DNA of 43,376 nucleotides from an uncultured Alphaproteobacteria bacterium (lineage in GTDB: Bacteria > Pseudomonadota > Alphaproteobacteria > Caulobacterales > Aquidulcibacteraceae). This document shows, one piece after another, positions 24,212 through 32,485 of the stretch. The notes beneath the pieces were generated by a model. The model did no database searches. It had not been told where the DNA came from and was given only the letters and a program-made list of their open reading frames with translations. Position 1 is the first letter of the stretch; every line of letters starts with the position of its first letter. A program made the position numbers and the translations under genes. Location of the stretch: positions 1 to 43,376 of the forward strand of contig CADEDG010000005.1 of assembly GCA_902826035.1 (NCBI GenBank), read 5' to 3'.

Positions 24212-24637
24212 TCAGAAGTACATCGCGAGGATGAGAGGCCGGCGTTCCATAATCGCACGCTTCGCAAATTGACTCATCTCGCCCAGCCCCTTCTCCGCGA
24301 GGTCTTCCGTAAGCCCTTCCATTTGCGCACCGCGATCTGCGGCCCATCGCCGAGCCGTTGGAACGATCTCGTCAGCGCCGAGCGCGGCAAGTCTATCCGT
24401 GAGATCATCAGGCAGGCGAAACACGAGTGGCTTAGTCTTTGGCCAAACAACAATCTCCATGCCTTCGAGGCGTGATGCGGATTCGTTTTCATTCAGCGCT
24501 CGCCAAAGGGTAGCGAGAAGCGAGTTGTCTACGCCGTTGTAATCCAACCGAGGAAGGTTTGGCGCCCAAAACCCCGAGCCTTGCGGCTCCCCAATCTCCA
24601 GAGGCTCACAAACAAGAATGTGCGTAATGATGGACAT
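24212..24637 (-). CDS. Hypothetical protein
   Basis: A 141-residue soluble protein of unknown family. It begins MSIITHILVCEPLEIGEP, has a central strand pair EIVVWPKTKPLVFRLPDDLTDRL and a helix around EDLAEKGLGEMSQFAKRA, ending LILAMYF. GC at the third positions is lower than in uxs next to it. It is convergent with uxs and bordered upstream by a repeat pair, so it looks like an isolated accessory gene. No signal peptide or membrane helix. The internal amino-acid balance looks coding, but I cannot assign a function. Confidence 0.6.
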   Translation of the reverse strand: MSIITHILVCEPLEIGEPQGSGFWAPNLPRLDYNGVDNSLLATLWRALNENESASRLEGMEIVVWPKTKPLVFRLPDDLTDRLAALGADEIVPTARRWAADRGAQMEGLTEDLAEKGLGEMSQFAKRAIMERRPLILAMYF

Positions 24638-24722
24638 GCCCCGAGCATAGAGGAAGAACAGAACGTCTCAAATGCCCTACCCCGATCATTCCGGGGCGTC
24701 GCGCAACGCTCCGCGAAGAAAG

Positions 24723-24849
24723 CCTTCTCCCCTTGAGGGGAGAAGGTGGCCCGTAGGGCCGGATGAGGGGTCTGCGCGACTTCAGGAGGGACCGCCTTCC
24801 CCTCACCCGTCGCTTCGCGACACCCTCTCCCCTCAAGGGGAGAGGGGAA
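24723..24849. repeat. MITE/REP-like inverted repeat pair, second copy
   Basis: The left stem is CCTTCTCCCC-TTGA-GGGGAGAAGG (24723-24746), followed by a GGCCC/GGGCC hairpin and GGATGAGGGG. The right part begins CCCCTCACCC, has hairpin GTCGC-TTC-GCGAC and ends with a CCCTCTCCCC-TCAA-GGGGAGAGGG stem (about 24823-24847). It shares its layout and the TGAGGG/CCCTCAC arms with the copy at 3062-3210. The first arm closely resembles a dispersed repeat common in Rhizobiales and relatives. Confidence 0.68.
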
Positions 24850-24864
24850 GAAACACCACAGCAA

Positions 24865-25755
24865 TCACGCCCCCCACGTCGCAAAAAAATCCGCGTTCTG
24901 CGCGCGCGCTTCGTCCTCGAACAAACCCACCTCAACACCGACCCCTGCCGCGCGCAGGCGTTCGGTGCCTACGCCGGAGGCAAACGGGTGCGGGTCGCTT
25001 GCGGCGATCACTACGCGCGCGATGCCGGCTTGGATGAGCAGATCGGCGCAGGAGGGCGCGCCGCTGCTGCGCTTCGCGCACGGCTCCAGCGTGACGTAAG
25101 CGGTCGCGCCGCGCGCGCGTTCGCCGGCAAGCGCCAGCGCTTGTTCTTCCGCGTGTGGGCGGCCGCCTTGGGCGGTGGCGGAGTAGGCCAAAATGTCTGA
25201 AAATCCGTCGGCGGCTACCAAGACGCAACCAACGGAAGGGTTTTCACCAGTCAAGCCCACTCGAACGCGTGCCACCTCGAGCGCCACACGCATGTTGGTT
25301 CTGTCATAAGCAGCAGCAGCATCGCCCTTACCTTCAAACCAATCCCGAGTGAGCGCTTCAAGGAAGCCTGATTCCAGATTGATGCCAGCGTGTGCAAACA
25401 ATGGCTTGATGACTGAATCATCTCCCGAGTACCCGATCTCGTCTTCCGCGCACTCCTTCGCTAGAATGCCGCCACTTCTAAAGACTATGCCTTCTTCGAA
25501 GTCGATGCTTCCGCCCCAACAGCTCGTGGTCAATCGGATGAAGGTGCAATCGGGAAAAGACGCGCTGAACATTACGAGCGCCTCATCGAAGTCTGAAGGC
25601 GCCTCAAAGAGTTTGTAGTCCGCAGCGAACGCAACGGCCCAAGCTCGTACGGGCCTTTGCATCTCTCCCGTACGACCGCCGAAGTCCATGCATATCTTCT
25701 TCGCCGCTTCAGCGCCGTCCCCCAGCACAAAAACACCGGAGAAGAAGTACGTCAT
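24865..25755 (-). CDS. RibD-type deaminase domain fused to an unknown N-terminal domain
   Basis: A 296-residue protein in two parts. Residues about 153-296 are the RibD deaminase: [27 protein letters not shown] (zinc His201, catalytic Glu203), [14 protein letters not shown] (zinc Cys226, Cys236) and [17 protein letters not shown]. The reductase half of normal RibD (about 200 residues) is missing. Residues 1-145 match no family I know, with [12 protein letters not shown] and several acidic stretches, and their DNA is distinctly AT-richer. The start ATG overlaps the gpmA stop (ATGA), so the whole frame should be translated. Possibly a foreign ORF inserted between gpmA and a stand-alone deaminase. 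Substrate unproven. Confidence 0.78.
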   Translation of the reverse strand: MTYFFSGVFVLGDGAEAAKKICMDFGGRTGEMQRPVRAWAVAFAADYKLFEAPSDFDEALVMFSASFPDCTFIRLTTSCWGGSIDFEEGIVFRSGGILAKECAEDEIGYSGDDSVIKPLFAHAGINLESGFLEALTRDWFEGKGDAAAAYDRTNMRVALEVARVRVGLTGENPSVGCVLVAADGFSDILAYSATAQGGRPHAEEQALALAGERARGATAYVTLEPCAKRSSGAPSCADLLIQAGIARVVIAASDPHPFASGVGTERLRAAGVGVEVGLFEDEARAQNADFFATWGA

Positions 25756-26471
25756 CCCGGCAATCCCGGCAGTTTCTCCGCCCGCGCTTCATCCAGATAG
25801 CGCGCGGCAATGGGCTTCAGTTCAGCATCCAGCTCAATCAGCAGCGGATTGCCCGTCGGCATTTCCACGTGCACGATCTCGCCATCCGCTACGCCAAACA
25901 AATGCTTCACGATCGCGCGCAGCGAGTTGCCGTGGGCGGCGATTATGAGATTTTTCCCGGCGCGCAGATCTGGCGCGATGGCTTCGTTCCAGTAGGGCAG
26001 CACGCGTTCCAAGGTGAGCTTCAACGATTCCGTGCGGGGCAAATCCGCGACGCCGGCATAGCGGCGATCCTTAGAGAAATCGTGTTCGCTCGAGACGTCG
26101 AGCGGCGGCGGCGGCGTGTCGTAGGAGCGCCGCCAGATTTTCACTTGCTCTTCGCCGTGCTTGGCGGCGGTCTCGGCTTTGTTGAGGCCGGTGAGCGCGC
26201 CGTAATGGCGCTCGTTCAACCGCCACGAGCGCGCGACGGGTAGCCAGTTCAATTTGGCCGTCTCAAGCGCCAGATTTCCGGTGCGGATCGCGCGCGTCTG
26301 CACCGAGGTGTAGAGCTTGTCGAACGCCACGCCCGACGCCGCCAGCAACGCGCCAGCGCGGCGCGCCTCCTCCTCGCCCTTTGGCGTCAAGTCCACATCC
26401 ACCCAGCCGGTGAAGCGGTTTTCCAGATTCCACTGGCTCTGGCCGTGGCGAAGCAAAGCGATGTGACTCAT
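25752..26471 (-). CDS. gpmA: 2,3-bisphosphoglycerate-dependent phosphoglycerate mutase
   Basis: Glycolytic/gluconeogenic enzyme interconverting 3- and 2-phosphoglycerate in the cytoplasm, 239 residues. Visible: phosphohistidine motif [10 protein letters not shown] with His9, [49 protein letters not shown] (the dPGM-specific insert), and [16 protein letters not shown] with the second catalytic His. Length agrees with dPGM. It is followed by the deaminase fusion with a 4-base overlap, and a 137-bp palindromic element lies just upstream of its start (26487-26623), close enough to fall in its leader or promoter. Confidence 0.97.
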   Translation of the reverse strand: MSHIALLRHGQSQWNLENRFTGWVDVDLTPKGEEEARRAGALLAASGVAFDKLYTSVQTRAIRTGNLALETAKLNWLPVARSWRLNERHYGALTGLNKAETAAKHGEEQVKIWRRSYDTPPPPLDVSSEHDFSKDRRYAGVADLPRTESLKLTLERVLPYWNEAIAPDLRAGKNLIIAAHGNSLRAIVKHLFGVADGEIVHVEMPTGNPLLIELDAELKPIAARYLDEARAEKLPGLPG

Positions 26472-26486
26472 GGCTGCACACCGTTT

Positions 26487-26623
26487 CCGTCATCCCGGGC
26501 TTGCGGAGCAAGACCCGGGACCCAGGGGCAAACACTCAGCTCTACGATCCCCTGGGTCCCGGATCGCGCTCCCGCCTTCGCTCTTCGAGCTTCGGCGGGC
26601 AGGCCGCGCGTCCGGGATGACGG
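26487..26623. repeat. 137-bp palindromic element upstream of gpmA
   Basis: Ends CCGTCATCCCGG (26487-26498) and CCGGGATGACGG (26612-26623) are perfect inverted repeats. An inner pair GGGACCCAGGGG/CCCCTGGGTCCC makes a second long stem. Same family as 16095-16202, with a longer interior. It begins 16 bases upstream of the gpmA ATG. Confidence 0.8.
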
Positions 26624-26697
26624 TGTTTGTGTTTCGGGCGGGGTGTCTGGGGCCGATGAGTTCATGCTCTATGCTTCGCCACGCCGACGTCGTTGCG

Positions 26698-27240
26698 TCA
26701 AGCAGGGGTTGGAGCCCGCGCCGGAAGGAAGCGGCTGTTGCGCAGGAGGAGTGCTGCGATCAGCGACACGATGAGCCCGACGGGGAAGATTTCAATGAAC
26801 GTCATCGGCAGCCGGAACAACGGATTGGCGTACATCGTCTTCATCTGCTCCATCTCCGCGATGAAGGCGTTGAGTTGTTCACTCGGCAGGCCCTTCGCGC
26901 GCTCCGCCTCGATCGCCGCGGCCACGTAGTCGTTCATGAACGTGTAGTGCGTCATCGCCAGCGAGATTTCCCAGGCGATCACGTAGATGACCCCCGCCAC
27001 GACGCTGATGCCAAGCCCGATCAGGAACGCCGGCAGGAACTTGATCACGCCACCCAGTGCGCGGTCGCGGTACCTCTTCACGGCGACAAAGATGAAGCTC
27101 AGGCCGACCAGCATGAGCGTGTAGCCGGTAAGATATCCACTGACGCCTTCCCCATGCGGGTAGAGCATCAGCAGTACGTTCATCGGGACGGCGACAATCA
27201 GCCCGGCGATGAGGCCGTAGATCGAGATGGTGCGTAGCAT
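26698..27240 (-). CDS. DUF4199 family membrane protein
   Basis: A 180-residue integral membrane protein with about four helices: roughly 7-27, 33-52, 68-92 and 150-170. It carries FIFVAVKRYRDRALGG between helices 2 and 3, the feature I associate with DUF4199, and a soluble helical loop (residues 100-140) before the last segment. Function unknown. Start ATG at 27240 (MLRTISIYGL) is supported by GAGGAAG 6-8 bases upstream. Its N-terminus resembles that of the membrane-bound LuxR regulator two genes upstream (MLRTIITYGL). It is last in a same-strand run of LuxR regulator, VOC protein and this gene. Confidence 0.82.
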   Translation of the reverse strand: MLRTISIYGLIAGLIVAVPMNVLLMLYPHGEGVSGYLTGYTLMLVGLSFIFVAVKRYRDRALGGVIKFLPAFLIGLGISVVAGVIYVIAWEISLAMTHYTFMNDYVAAAIEAERAKGLPSEQLNAFIAEMEQMKTMYANPLFRLPMTFIEIFPVGLIVSLIAALLLRNSRFLPARAPTPA

Positions 27241-27279
27241 GGTGTGCTTCCTCAAGGAGCGAAACGAGGCGGTTTGGCG

Positions 27280-27666
27280 TCAGGCCGGCATTGGCTTCGG
27301 TTCCCAAAGCTCGATCTTGCGGCCGTCGGGATCCATGATGTGGGCGAAGCGGCCGTTCACCTCCTCTGGGAACAACTTCACCGGCTCAACGCCGTGCTCC
27401 TTGCAGCGCGCCAGGATGCCGTCGAGATCGTCGACCACCAGGTTGAACATGAAGTCTCGGGTGGAGGGTTCTAAGTAAGTCGTGTCAGCGCCCATGACGT
27501 TGAACACTGTGCCCGCGCCTGGCTGCGCCGCGAACGCGGTCGCGGGAAACCAAGTGCCGCCCCATTCCGTCGGCTCGACGCCAAGCACGTCGGCGTACCA
27601 TTTGCGAAGGCGCTCCTGGTTCTCCGCCTTCAGGAACAAGCCGCCAACGCCCAGAACTTTCGCCAT
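27280..27666 (-). CDS. VOC (glyoxalase/bleomycin-resistance) superfamily protein
   Basis: A 128-residue vicinal-oxygen-chelate protein of two beta-alpha-beta-beta-beta modules. Visible: start MAKVLGVGGLFLKAENQERLRKWY, then FMFNLVVDDLDGILARCKEHG and the end FAHIMDPDGRKIELWEP, where the Glu is a typical metal ligand. Members are metal-dependent lyases, isomerases, dioxygenases or binding proteins; this one cannot be assigned a substrate. The start at 27666 is preferred over an upstream ATG because GGGAGAT sits just before it and homologues begin there. It lies 39 bases upstream of the DUF4199 gene and 95 bases after the LuxR-type regulator. Confidence 0.91.
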   Translation of the reverse strand: MAKVLGVGGLFLKAENQERLRKWYADVLGVEPTEWGGTWFPATAFAAQPGAGTVFNVMGADTTYLEPSTRDFMFNLVVDDLDGILARCKEHGVEPVKLFPEEVNGRFAHIMDPDGRKIELWEPKPMPA

Positions 27667-27761
27667 GGATAGAATCTCCCTGAACCGGGGCTTGAACCAC
27701 CATGGCGGAGGCGTTCGCACAATCGCCCAAAAGGGTGATTTGAGCGAAATCACCCGACTTC

Positions 27762-28178
27762 CTACGGGATCAGCCCCAATTCCCGCGCTTTGAGGATTGC
27801 TTCGGTGCGCCGCGAGGCTTCGAGCTTCTCGAACAGGCGCGCCATGTGGGTCTTGATCGTGTTTGGCGAAACCGCGAGCGTTTGCGCGATTTCCTTGTTC
27901 GAGCGCCCCGCCGCCACGAGGCGCAGCACCTCAAACTCGCGCTCGGTAATGCCCAAAGACGCCTGCGCAGCTGAATTCGGTTCGAAACCGCCTCCCCTAG
28001 CGTTGGATCGAAACAGGTGCCCGCCGACCCAGACCCCCAGAGCCAGGAAGGCGAACGCGAGAACGCCAAGATAGAGTTCGCCGGGATGGCTGCGCGCCCA
28101 GACCCGGTATTCCAGCCATTGGAGCGCCGCCGCTGCGGCGGCCAGCGCAAGCCCGTATGTGATGATCGTTCGCAACAT
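27762..28178 (-). CDS. Membrane-anchored LuxR-family transcription regulator
   Basis: A 138-residue protein. Two membrane helices at the N-terminus (about 4-21 and 36-57) are followed by a LuxR-type HTH at about 72-138: ITEREFEVLRLVAAGRSNKEIAQ, then LAVSPNTIKTHMARLFEKL, the recognition helix. There is no receiver or ligand domain, so signalling would have to come through the membrane part or partner proteins. It is divergent from the gene at 28261 and heads the VOC and DUF4199 genes. Start ATG at 28178 chosen; a longer frame exists without similarity. A membrane-bound HTH of this minimal layout is uncommon but recurrent in alphaproteobacteria. Confidence 0.86.
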   Translation of the reverse strand: MLRTIITYGLALAAAAAALQWLEYRVWARSHPGELYLGVLAFAFLALGVWVGGHLFRSNARGGGFEPNSAAQASLGITEREFEVLRLVAAGRSNKEIAQTLAVSPNTIKTHMARLFEKLEASRRTEAILKARELGLIP

Positions 28179-28260
28179 CGGCTTGATTCTAAGGCGCCTT
28201 CCCGGGCCGGCGCCAGCTGGCGGCTTTGCGCGCGGCCCGGCCCCGGCTACACCGCTCACC

Positions 28261-28887
28261 ATGCGCAATTGGCTCTTCCACCCGCTTCTGTTCTACCCGC
28301 TCGCCGTCCTGCTCGCGGTCGCTTTGATCGCCATCAGCATCCGGCCGCAATCCTGGCCGAAGCCGCCCGCCCCCGCCGCCGGCGTGATGCAAGGGCAGAC
28401 CATCGTGTTCGAGGGTGCGGCGTTCGACGCCCCCTCCATTGGCGCCGAGCAGGATATGAGTGTGAAGCGCGATTATTGGGGCCGCGCACTCTCTCTGATG
28501 ATCGCCCAGAAGCCCGGCCAACCTGCCCCCACCCCAGCCGAACTGGGCGCCCGCATTTTGCTGACCAGAGAGCGCGCGGCGATGCTTGAAGGAAATCCAG
28601 TGACCGTCGAGGTGAATTACTTGCCTCTGCCCATCAACGCCGCCTCGGGATTGGCGGTGAGCGTCCAGGGCATCGGCCCGGCGGAATGGGTAAGCCAGCC
28701 CACCCCGCCCCAGCCCGGGACGCTGCGCTTCGAACTGCCCCCGCAAATCGCCGTGGATGCGATCGGGCTGCGCGCGCTGAGCGACGGGACCGACCAGGCC
28801 TACGGCCTCGAGATCACCCGCATCAGCGTGTCGGTTGCCGCACTGCCGCCGCCAGAAGCGCCGGCGGAAGCTCCCCCCGGCAATTGA
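28261..28887 (+). CDS. Conserved hypothetical membrane-anchored protein
   Basis: A 208-residue protein with one N-terminal membrane helix (LLFYPLAVLLAVALIAISI, residues 9-27) and a soluble part rich in Pro and Ala that should face the periplasm. It contains GQTIVFEGAAFDAPS, RDYWGRALSLMIA, TVEVNYLPLPINAASGLAVSVQG and FELPPQIAVDAIGLRALSD, suggestive of a beta-sandwich, possibly carbohydrate-binding-like. It ends 57 bases before the phosphohexomutase gene and probably shares a transcript with it and ugd. No family name recognised with confidence. The start follows a weak ribosome site. Confidence 0.75.
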   Translation: MRNWLFHPLLFYPLAVLLAVALIAISIRPQSWPKPPAPAAGVMQGQTIVFEGAAFDAPSIGAEQDMSVKRDYWGRALSLMIAQKPGQPAPTPAELGARILLTRERAAMLEGNPVTVEVNYLPLPINAASGLAVSVQGIGPAEWVSQPTPPQPGTLRFELPPQIAVDAIGLRALSDGTDQAYGLEITRISVSVAALPPPEAPAEAPPGN

Positions 28888-28944
28888 ACTTTCGTCTCCT
28901 TTCGCCCAAACACCGACTTTCTCTTCGCTCTGGACTTGACCCTC

Positions 28945-30468
28945 ATGCTGCCTGCGCCGCGCGCAAGCCTTCCCGCCAACACGGCGGAGTTCGAAGATTT
29001 TCCCCTGGTCAAGCCGACCGGGTTTCGCGAGTACGACGCGCGGTGGTGGTTCGGCATTCCGGGCAATGCGAAAGCGCCGGAGCTGAACCTGCTCGGAGTG
29101 CAAGCGCTCGGGCTTGGGCTTGGGACTTTGGTTCACGAATTTGGCGTCGCGCCGCGCATAATCGTCGGCCACGATTTTCGCTTCTACTCGCAATCGATCA
29201 AACAGGCGCTAACGCTTGGTCTGATGCAGGCGGGCATGGAAGTGATCGATATCGGCCTGGCGCTCTCGCCCACCGCCTATTTCGCACAATTTGCTCTGGA
29301 CGCGCCGTGCGTGGCGATGGTGACGGCGAGCCACAACGAAAACGGCTGGACCGGCGTGAAGATGGGCGCCGACATGCCGCTCACTTTCGGCCCTGACGAG
29401 ATGGGGCGGTTGAAGGAGATCGTGCTCGGCGGTCGTTTCAAAACGCGCGCGGGCGGCGCCTATACGCGTGTCGAAGGCATGCGTGAACGCCATATCACCG
29501 ACGTCGTCGCGCGCGTGCGGCTTTCGCGCCCGCTCAAAGTCGTGGCGGCTTGCGGCAATGGCACGGCGGGCGCGTTTGCGCCGGAGGCGCTGCGACGGAT
29601 GGGCGCCGAAGTGGTCGAGCTGCATTGCGCGCTCGACTGGAATTTCCCCCATTACAACGCCAATCCCGAAGACAGCGAAATGCTGCACGACATGGCCGCC
29701 GCGGTGCGCGCGCACCGCGCCGATCTCGCGCTTGGTTTCGATGGCGATGGCGATCGTTGCGGCGTGGTCGATGATGAGGGCGAGGAAATCTTCGCCGACA
29801 AAGTCGGCTTGATGCTGGCGCGCGATCTTTCCGCCACCCACGTCAACGCTACTTTCGTGGTCGATGTGAAGTCCACCGGGCTCTACGCCATCGACCCGGT
29901 GCTGAAAACCAATGGCGCCAAGGTCGATTATTGGAAAACCGGCCATTCCTATATCAAGCGCCGCACCACAGAACTTGGCGCGCTGGCGGGCTTCGAGAAG
30001 AGCGGGCATTTCTTTTTTCGCGAGCCGCTGGGCCTCGGGTACGATGACGGCATGGTCGCGGCCTCGGCCGTGCTCGCCATGCTCGACCGCAATCCGGGCA
30101 AAAAACTCTCTGACCTGCGCAAAGCGCTGCCGCTCTCGTTCACCTCGCTGACCATGAGCCCCCATTGCGACGATGAGAAGAAGTACGGCATCGTCGAGCG
30201 CGTCGTCGCCGATTATCAGCGCCTCGCAGCCGAAGGCGGCAAGATACTGGGGCGGGCCATTCGCGACGTGAACATCGTGAATGGCGCGCGAGTGACGCTT
30301 GAGGACGGCGCCTGGGTGCTGGTGCGCGCTTCGTCGAACAAGCCGGAGTTGGTTGTGGTGGTGGAAAGCATGAAGAGCAACGACGACATGCGCGCCCTCT
30401 TCCGCGAGGAAGTGAAGCCGCGGCTGGCAAAATTTGCCGAGGTCGGCGCGTATAATCAGGAGATTTAG
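28945..30468 (+). CDS. Phosphomannomutase/phosphoglucomutase
   Basis: Alpha-D-phosphohexomutase superfamily enzyme, 507 residues, interconverting 1- and 6-phosphates of mannose or glucose in the cytoplasm. Active-site phosphoserine Ser129 in VTASHNENGW, metal loop DGDGDR at 266-271, sugar-specificity loop FEKSGHFFF (the E-x-S motif typical of PMM/PGM), and a C-terminal phosphate-binding domain with RASSNKPELV. Length is close to AlgC/ManB, somewhat longer at the N-terminus. Start: ATG 28945 (MLPAPRASL) in preference to a TTG three codons earlier. Three bases separate it from ugd, so the pair supplies hexose phosphate and UDP-glucuronate. Mannose versus glucose preference is not readable from sequence. 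Confidence 0.93.
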   Translation: MLPAPRASLPANTAEFEDFPLVKPTGFREYDARWWFGIPGNAKAPELNLLGVQALGLGLGTLVHEFGVAPRIIVGHDFRFYSQSIKQALTLGLMQAGMEVIDIGLALSPTAYFAQFALDAPCVAMVTASHNENGWTGVKMGADMPLTFGPDEMGRLKEIVLGGRFKTRAGGAYTRVEGMRERHITDVVARVRLSRPLKVVAACGNGTAGAFAPEALRRMGAEVVELHCALDWNFPHYNANPEDSEMLHDMAAAVRAHRADLALGFDGDGDRCGVVDDEGEEIFADKVGLMLARDLSATHVNATFVVDVKSTGLYAIDPVLKTNGAKVDYWKTGHSYIKRRTTELGALAGFEKSGHFFFREPLGLGYDDGMVAASAVLAMLDRNPGKKLSDLRKALPLSFTSLTMSPHCDDEKKYGIVERVVADYQRLAAEGGKILGRAIRDVNIVNGARVTLEDGAWVLVRASSNKPELVVVVESMKSNDDMRALFREEVKPRLAKFAEVGAYNQEI

Positions 30469-30471
30469 GCG

Positions 30472-31776
30472 ATGCGCGTAACCATGATCGGCACCGGCTA
30501 TGTGGGCCTTGTCTCCGGCGCGTGCTTTGCAGATTTCGGCCACACCGTCACCTGCGTGGACAAGGACGAAGGCAAGATTGCGCGCTTGCAAAAGGGCGAA
30601 ATCCCGATCTTCGAGCCGGGGCTCGAGGATCTGGTGAAGGACAATGTCGAGCAAGGGCGGCTTTCCTTCACCACCGACCCAAGTGCGGCCATCCGCGACG
30701 CGGACGCGGTGTTCATCGCCGTCGGCACGCCGTCGCGTCGCGGCGACGGTCACGCGGACCTTACTTATGTCTACACCGCCGCCGAAGAAATAGCCTCGCT
30801 CATGAACGGCTACACGGTCGTTGTCACCAAATCGACCGTTCCGGTCGGCACCGGCGATGAAGTTGAGGCGACCATCAAGAAAAAACGTCCGGACGCGGAA
30901 TTCGCCGTCGTGTCCAATCCGGAATTCCTGCGCGAAGGTGCGGCCATCAGCGATTTCAAGCGCCCAGATCGCGTCGTGGTCGGCACCGAGGAAGAACGCG
31001 CGCGCGAAGTCATGCGCGATCTCTACAGGCCGTTGTTTCTGAACGAAACGCCGATCATTTTCACTGAACGGCGTACGTCGGAATTGATCAAATACGCCGC
31101 CAATGGGTTTCTGGCGATGAAGATCACCTTCATTAACGAGATCGCTGATCTCTGCGAAGCGGTCGGCGCCAACGTACAAGAAGTCGCGCGCGGCATCGGC
31201 CTCGACAACCGCATCGGCAAGAAATTCCTCAACGCCGGGCCTGGCTATGGCGGTTCGTGCTTTCCAAAGGATACGCTGGCGTTGATGAAAACAGCGCGCG
31301 ACCACAAGGCGCCGATCGAGCTGATCGAAACCACCGTGCGCGTGAATACAGCGCGAAAGCAGAAGATGGCGCAGAAGATCATCGACGCACTCGGCGGCAA
31401 TGTCAGCGGCAAGACCATCGCTGTGCTCGGCCTCACCTTCAAACCAAACACCGACGATATGCGCGACGCCCCCGCGCTCGACATCGTGCCGGCGCTGCAG
31501 GACGAAGGCGCGCGCGTGCGCGCGTTCGATCCCGAGGGCATGGAGGAGGCCAAGCATTTGCTCAAGGACGTGGCCTTCGCCTCAGGCCCCTACGATTGCG
31601 TGCAGGACGCGGACGCTGTCGTGTTCATCACCGAATGGGACCAGTTCCGCGCGCTCGATCTGGATCGGATGAAGAAGGCGCTGAAGGCGCCTGTAGTGAT
31701 CGATCTGCGCAATATCTACCGACCGCAGGAAATGGCGGCGAAGGGGTTCAGGTATGTGAGCGTGGGGCGGCCTTAG
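30472..31776 (+). CDS. ugd: UDP-glucose 6-dehydrogenase
   Basis: Oxidises UDP-glucose to UDP-glucuronate with two NAD+. 434 residues. Visible: N-terminal Rossmann MRVTMIGTGYVGLVSG with the glycine loop, catalytic Cys263 in GPGYGGSCFPKD, FINEIADLCEAVG, and C-terminal domain LGLTFKPNTDDMRDAP. All family residues appear intact. The gene starts 3 bases after the phosphohexomutase stop. The product feeds UDP-xylose synthase (23128-24171) and other uronic acid glycans. It converges on the higBA module, whose antitoxin stop lies 3 bases away. Assignment is very secure. Confidence 0.97.
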   Translation: MRVTMIGTGYVGLVSGACFADFGHTVTCVDKDEGKIARLQKGEIPIFEPGLEDLVKDNVEQGRLSFTTDPSAAIRDADAVFIAVGTPSRRGDGHADLTYVYTAAEEIASLMNGYTVVVTKSTVPVGTGDEVEATIKKKRPDAEFAVVSNPEFLREGAAISDFKRPDRVVVGTEEERAREVMRDLYRPLFLNETPIIFTERRTSELIKYAANGFLAMKITFINEIADLCEAVGANVQEVARGIGLDNRIGKKFLNAGPGYGGSCFPKDTLALMKTARDHKAPIELIETTVRVNTARKQKMAQKIIDALGGNVSGKTIAVLGLTFKPNTDDMRDAPALDIVPALQDEGARVRAFDPEGMEEAKHLLKDVAFASGPYDCVQDADAVVFITEWDQFRALDLDRMKKALKAPVVIDLRNIYRPQEMAAKGFRYVSVGRP

Positions 31777-31779
31777 GGT

Positions 31780-32097
31780 CTACGCCACCCGCGGCGCGAT
31801 CGCCTTCAGCGCGGCGCCAAGCTCACGCTTGCGTGCCATCAAGTCGAAATCCGTCTGCAGTCCCAGAAAAAATCCTTCGGACATACCGAAGTAACGCGCG
31901 AGACGCAGATCGGTGTCCGCAGTCACGGCGCGCTTGCCGAGCACGATCTCGTTGATGCGGCGCGGGGGAACCTTGAGCGCACGCGCGAGTTCGCTTTGGC
32001 TCAAATTCAAGGGCCTGAGAAATTCTTCGAGCAAAATCTCGCCCGGCGTCGGGTTCGGCAGCAAGGCGCCCTTAGTGGTAGTCGACGATTTCGACAT
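31780..32097 (-). CDS. higA: HigA-type antitoxin (XRE HTH)
   Basis: Antitoxin of a type II higBA module; DNA-binding autorepressor and toxin neutraliser, 105 residues. Visible: PNPTPGEILLEEFLRPLNLS, then an XRE helix-turn-helix SELARALKVPPRRINEIVLGKRAVT, and the FFLGLQTDFDLM tail common in HigA (VapI) proteins. ATG at 32097 (MSKSSTTTKG) follows GGAGGG and lies 26 bases inside the toxin gene, typical of the toxin-first order. Codons and GC look native. Target toxin immediately upstream. Confidence 0.9.
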   Translation of the reverse strand: MSKSSTTTKGALLPNPTPGEILLEEFLRPLNLSQSELARALKVPPRRINEIVLGKRAVTADTDLRLARYFGMSEGFFLGLQTDFDLMARKRELGAALKAIAPRVA

Positions 32098-32353
32098 TGA
32101 TCGGCCCTCCTTTCTCCCACACAAAACAAATGCGCCACTGGTCATTGATCCGGATCGCGTGCTGACCTTTGCGCTCCCCCACCAGCGCCTTCAGCCTGTT
32201 AGCTGGCGGCGCGCGCAAGTCCTGCAGCACCTGCGCCTGGTTGAGTAACCGCAATTTGCGCAACGCCGTCGCCTGGATATCGGGCGGCAATTTCCTGCTC
32301 ATCACGCCGGACCAGATCTTCTCGGTTTCGGTGTCCGCGAAACTCTGGATCAT
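32072..32353 (-). CDS. higB: HigB-type toxin (RelE/ParE fold)
   Basis: A 93-residue RelE-superfamily toxin, a ribosome-dependent mRNA endonuclease in characterised HigB proteins. Visible: MIQSFADTETEKIWSG, then RKLRLLNQAQVLQDLRAPPANRLKAL, RKGQHAIRINDQWRICFVWE and the ending VEIVDYH. This is the usual HigB signature with basic residues and the terminal His. The gene comes first and overlaps higA by 26 bases. A 10-bp palindrome in the promoter, 16 bases upstream, is a likely HigA operator. Activity inferred from family. Confidence 0.91.
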   Translation of the reverse strand: MIQSFADTETEKIWSGVMSRKLPPDIQATALRKLRLLNQAQVLQDLRAPPANRLKALVGERKGQHAIRINDQWRICFVWEKGGPINVEIVDYH

Positions 32354-32368
32354 GAAGACTTATACCGC

Positions 32369-32378
32369 ATAACGTTAT
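32369..32378. promoter_or_regulatory. Candidate HigA operator over higB promoter
   Basis: ATAACGTTAT is a perfect palindrome 16 bases upstream of the higB start. On the minus strand, TATAAC at its edge looks like a -10 box, so bound HigA would block transcription. This is a standard autoregulatory layout for type II modules. Seen in sequence; binding inferred. Confidence 0.48.
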
Positions 32379-32485
32379 AGGTGTCAACGGAGAGAGGCCC
32401 GATCGCGCCGGCTCTGTGGGCTCCAATTGACTGGAAGCTCGCGCCCGCACGTGCATTTGCGTCCGCCATACGCTACAACCCCGCC

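Noticed and set aside
24865-25755. Full bifunctional RibD
   Set aside because: The C-terminal reductase domain is absent and the other half of the protein is unrelated, so it is annotated as a deaminase fusion. The DHFR-like gene at 3732-4262 is too far away to be its missing half.
29209-31557. Antisense open frame of 782 codons across the phosphohexomutase and ugd genes
   Set aside because: Composition is a mirror of the two sense genes; no start context or domain.
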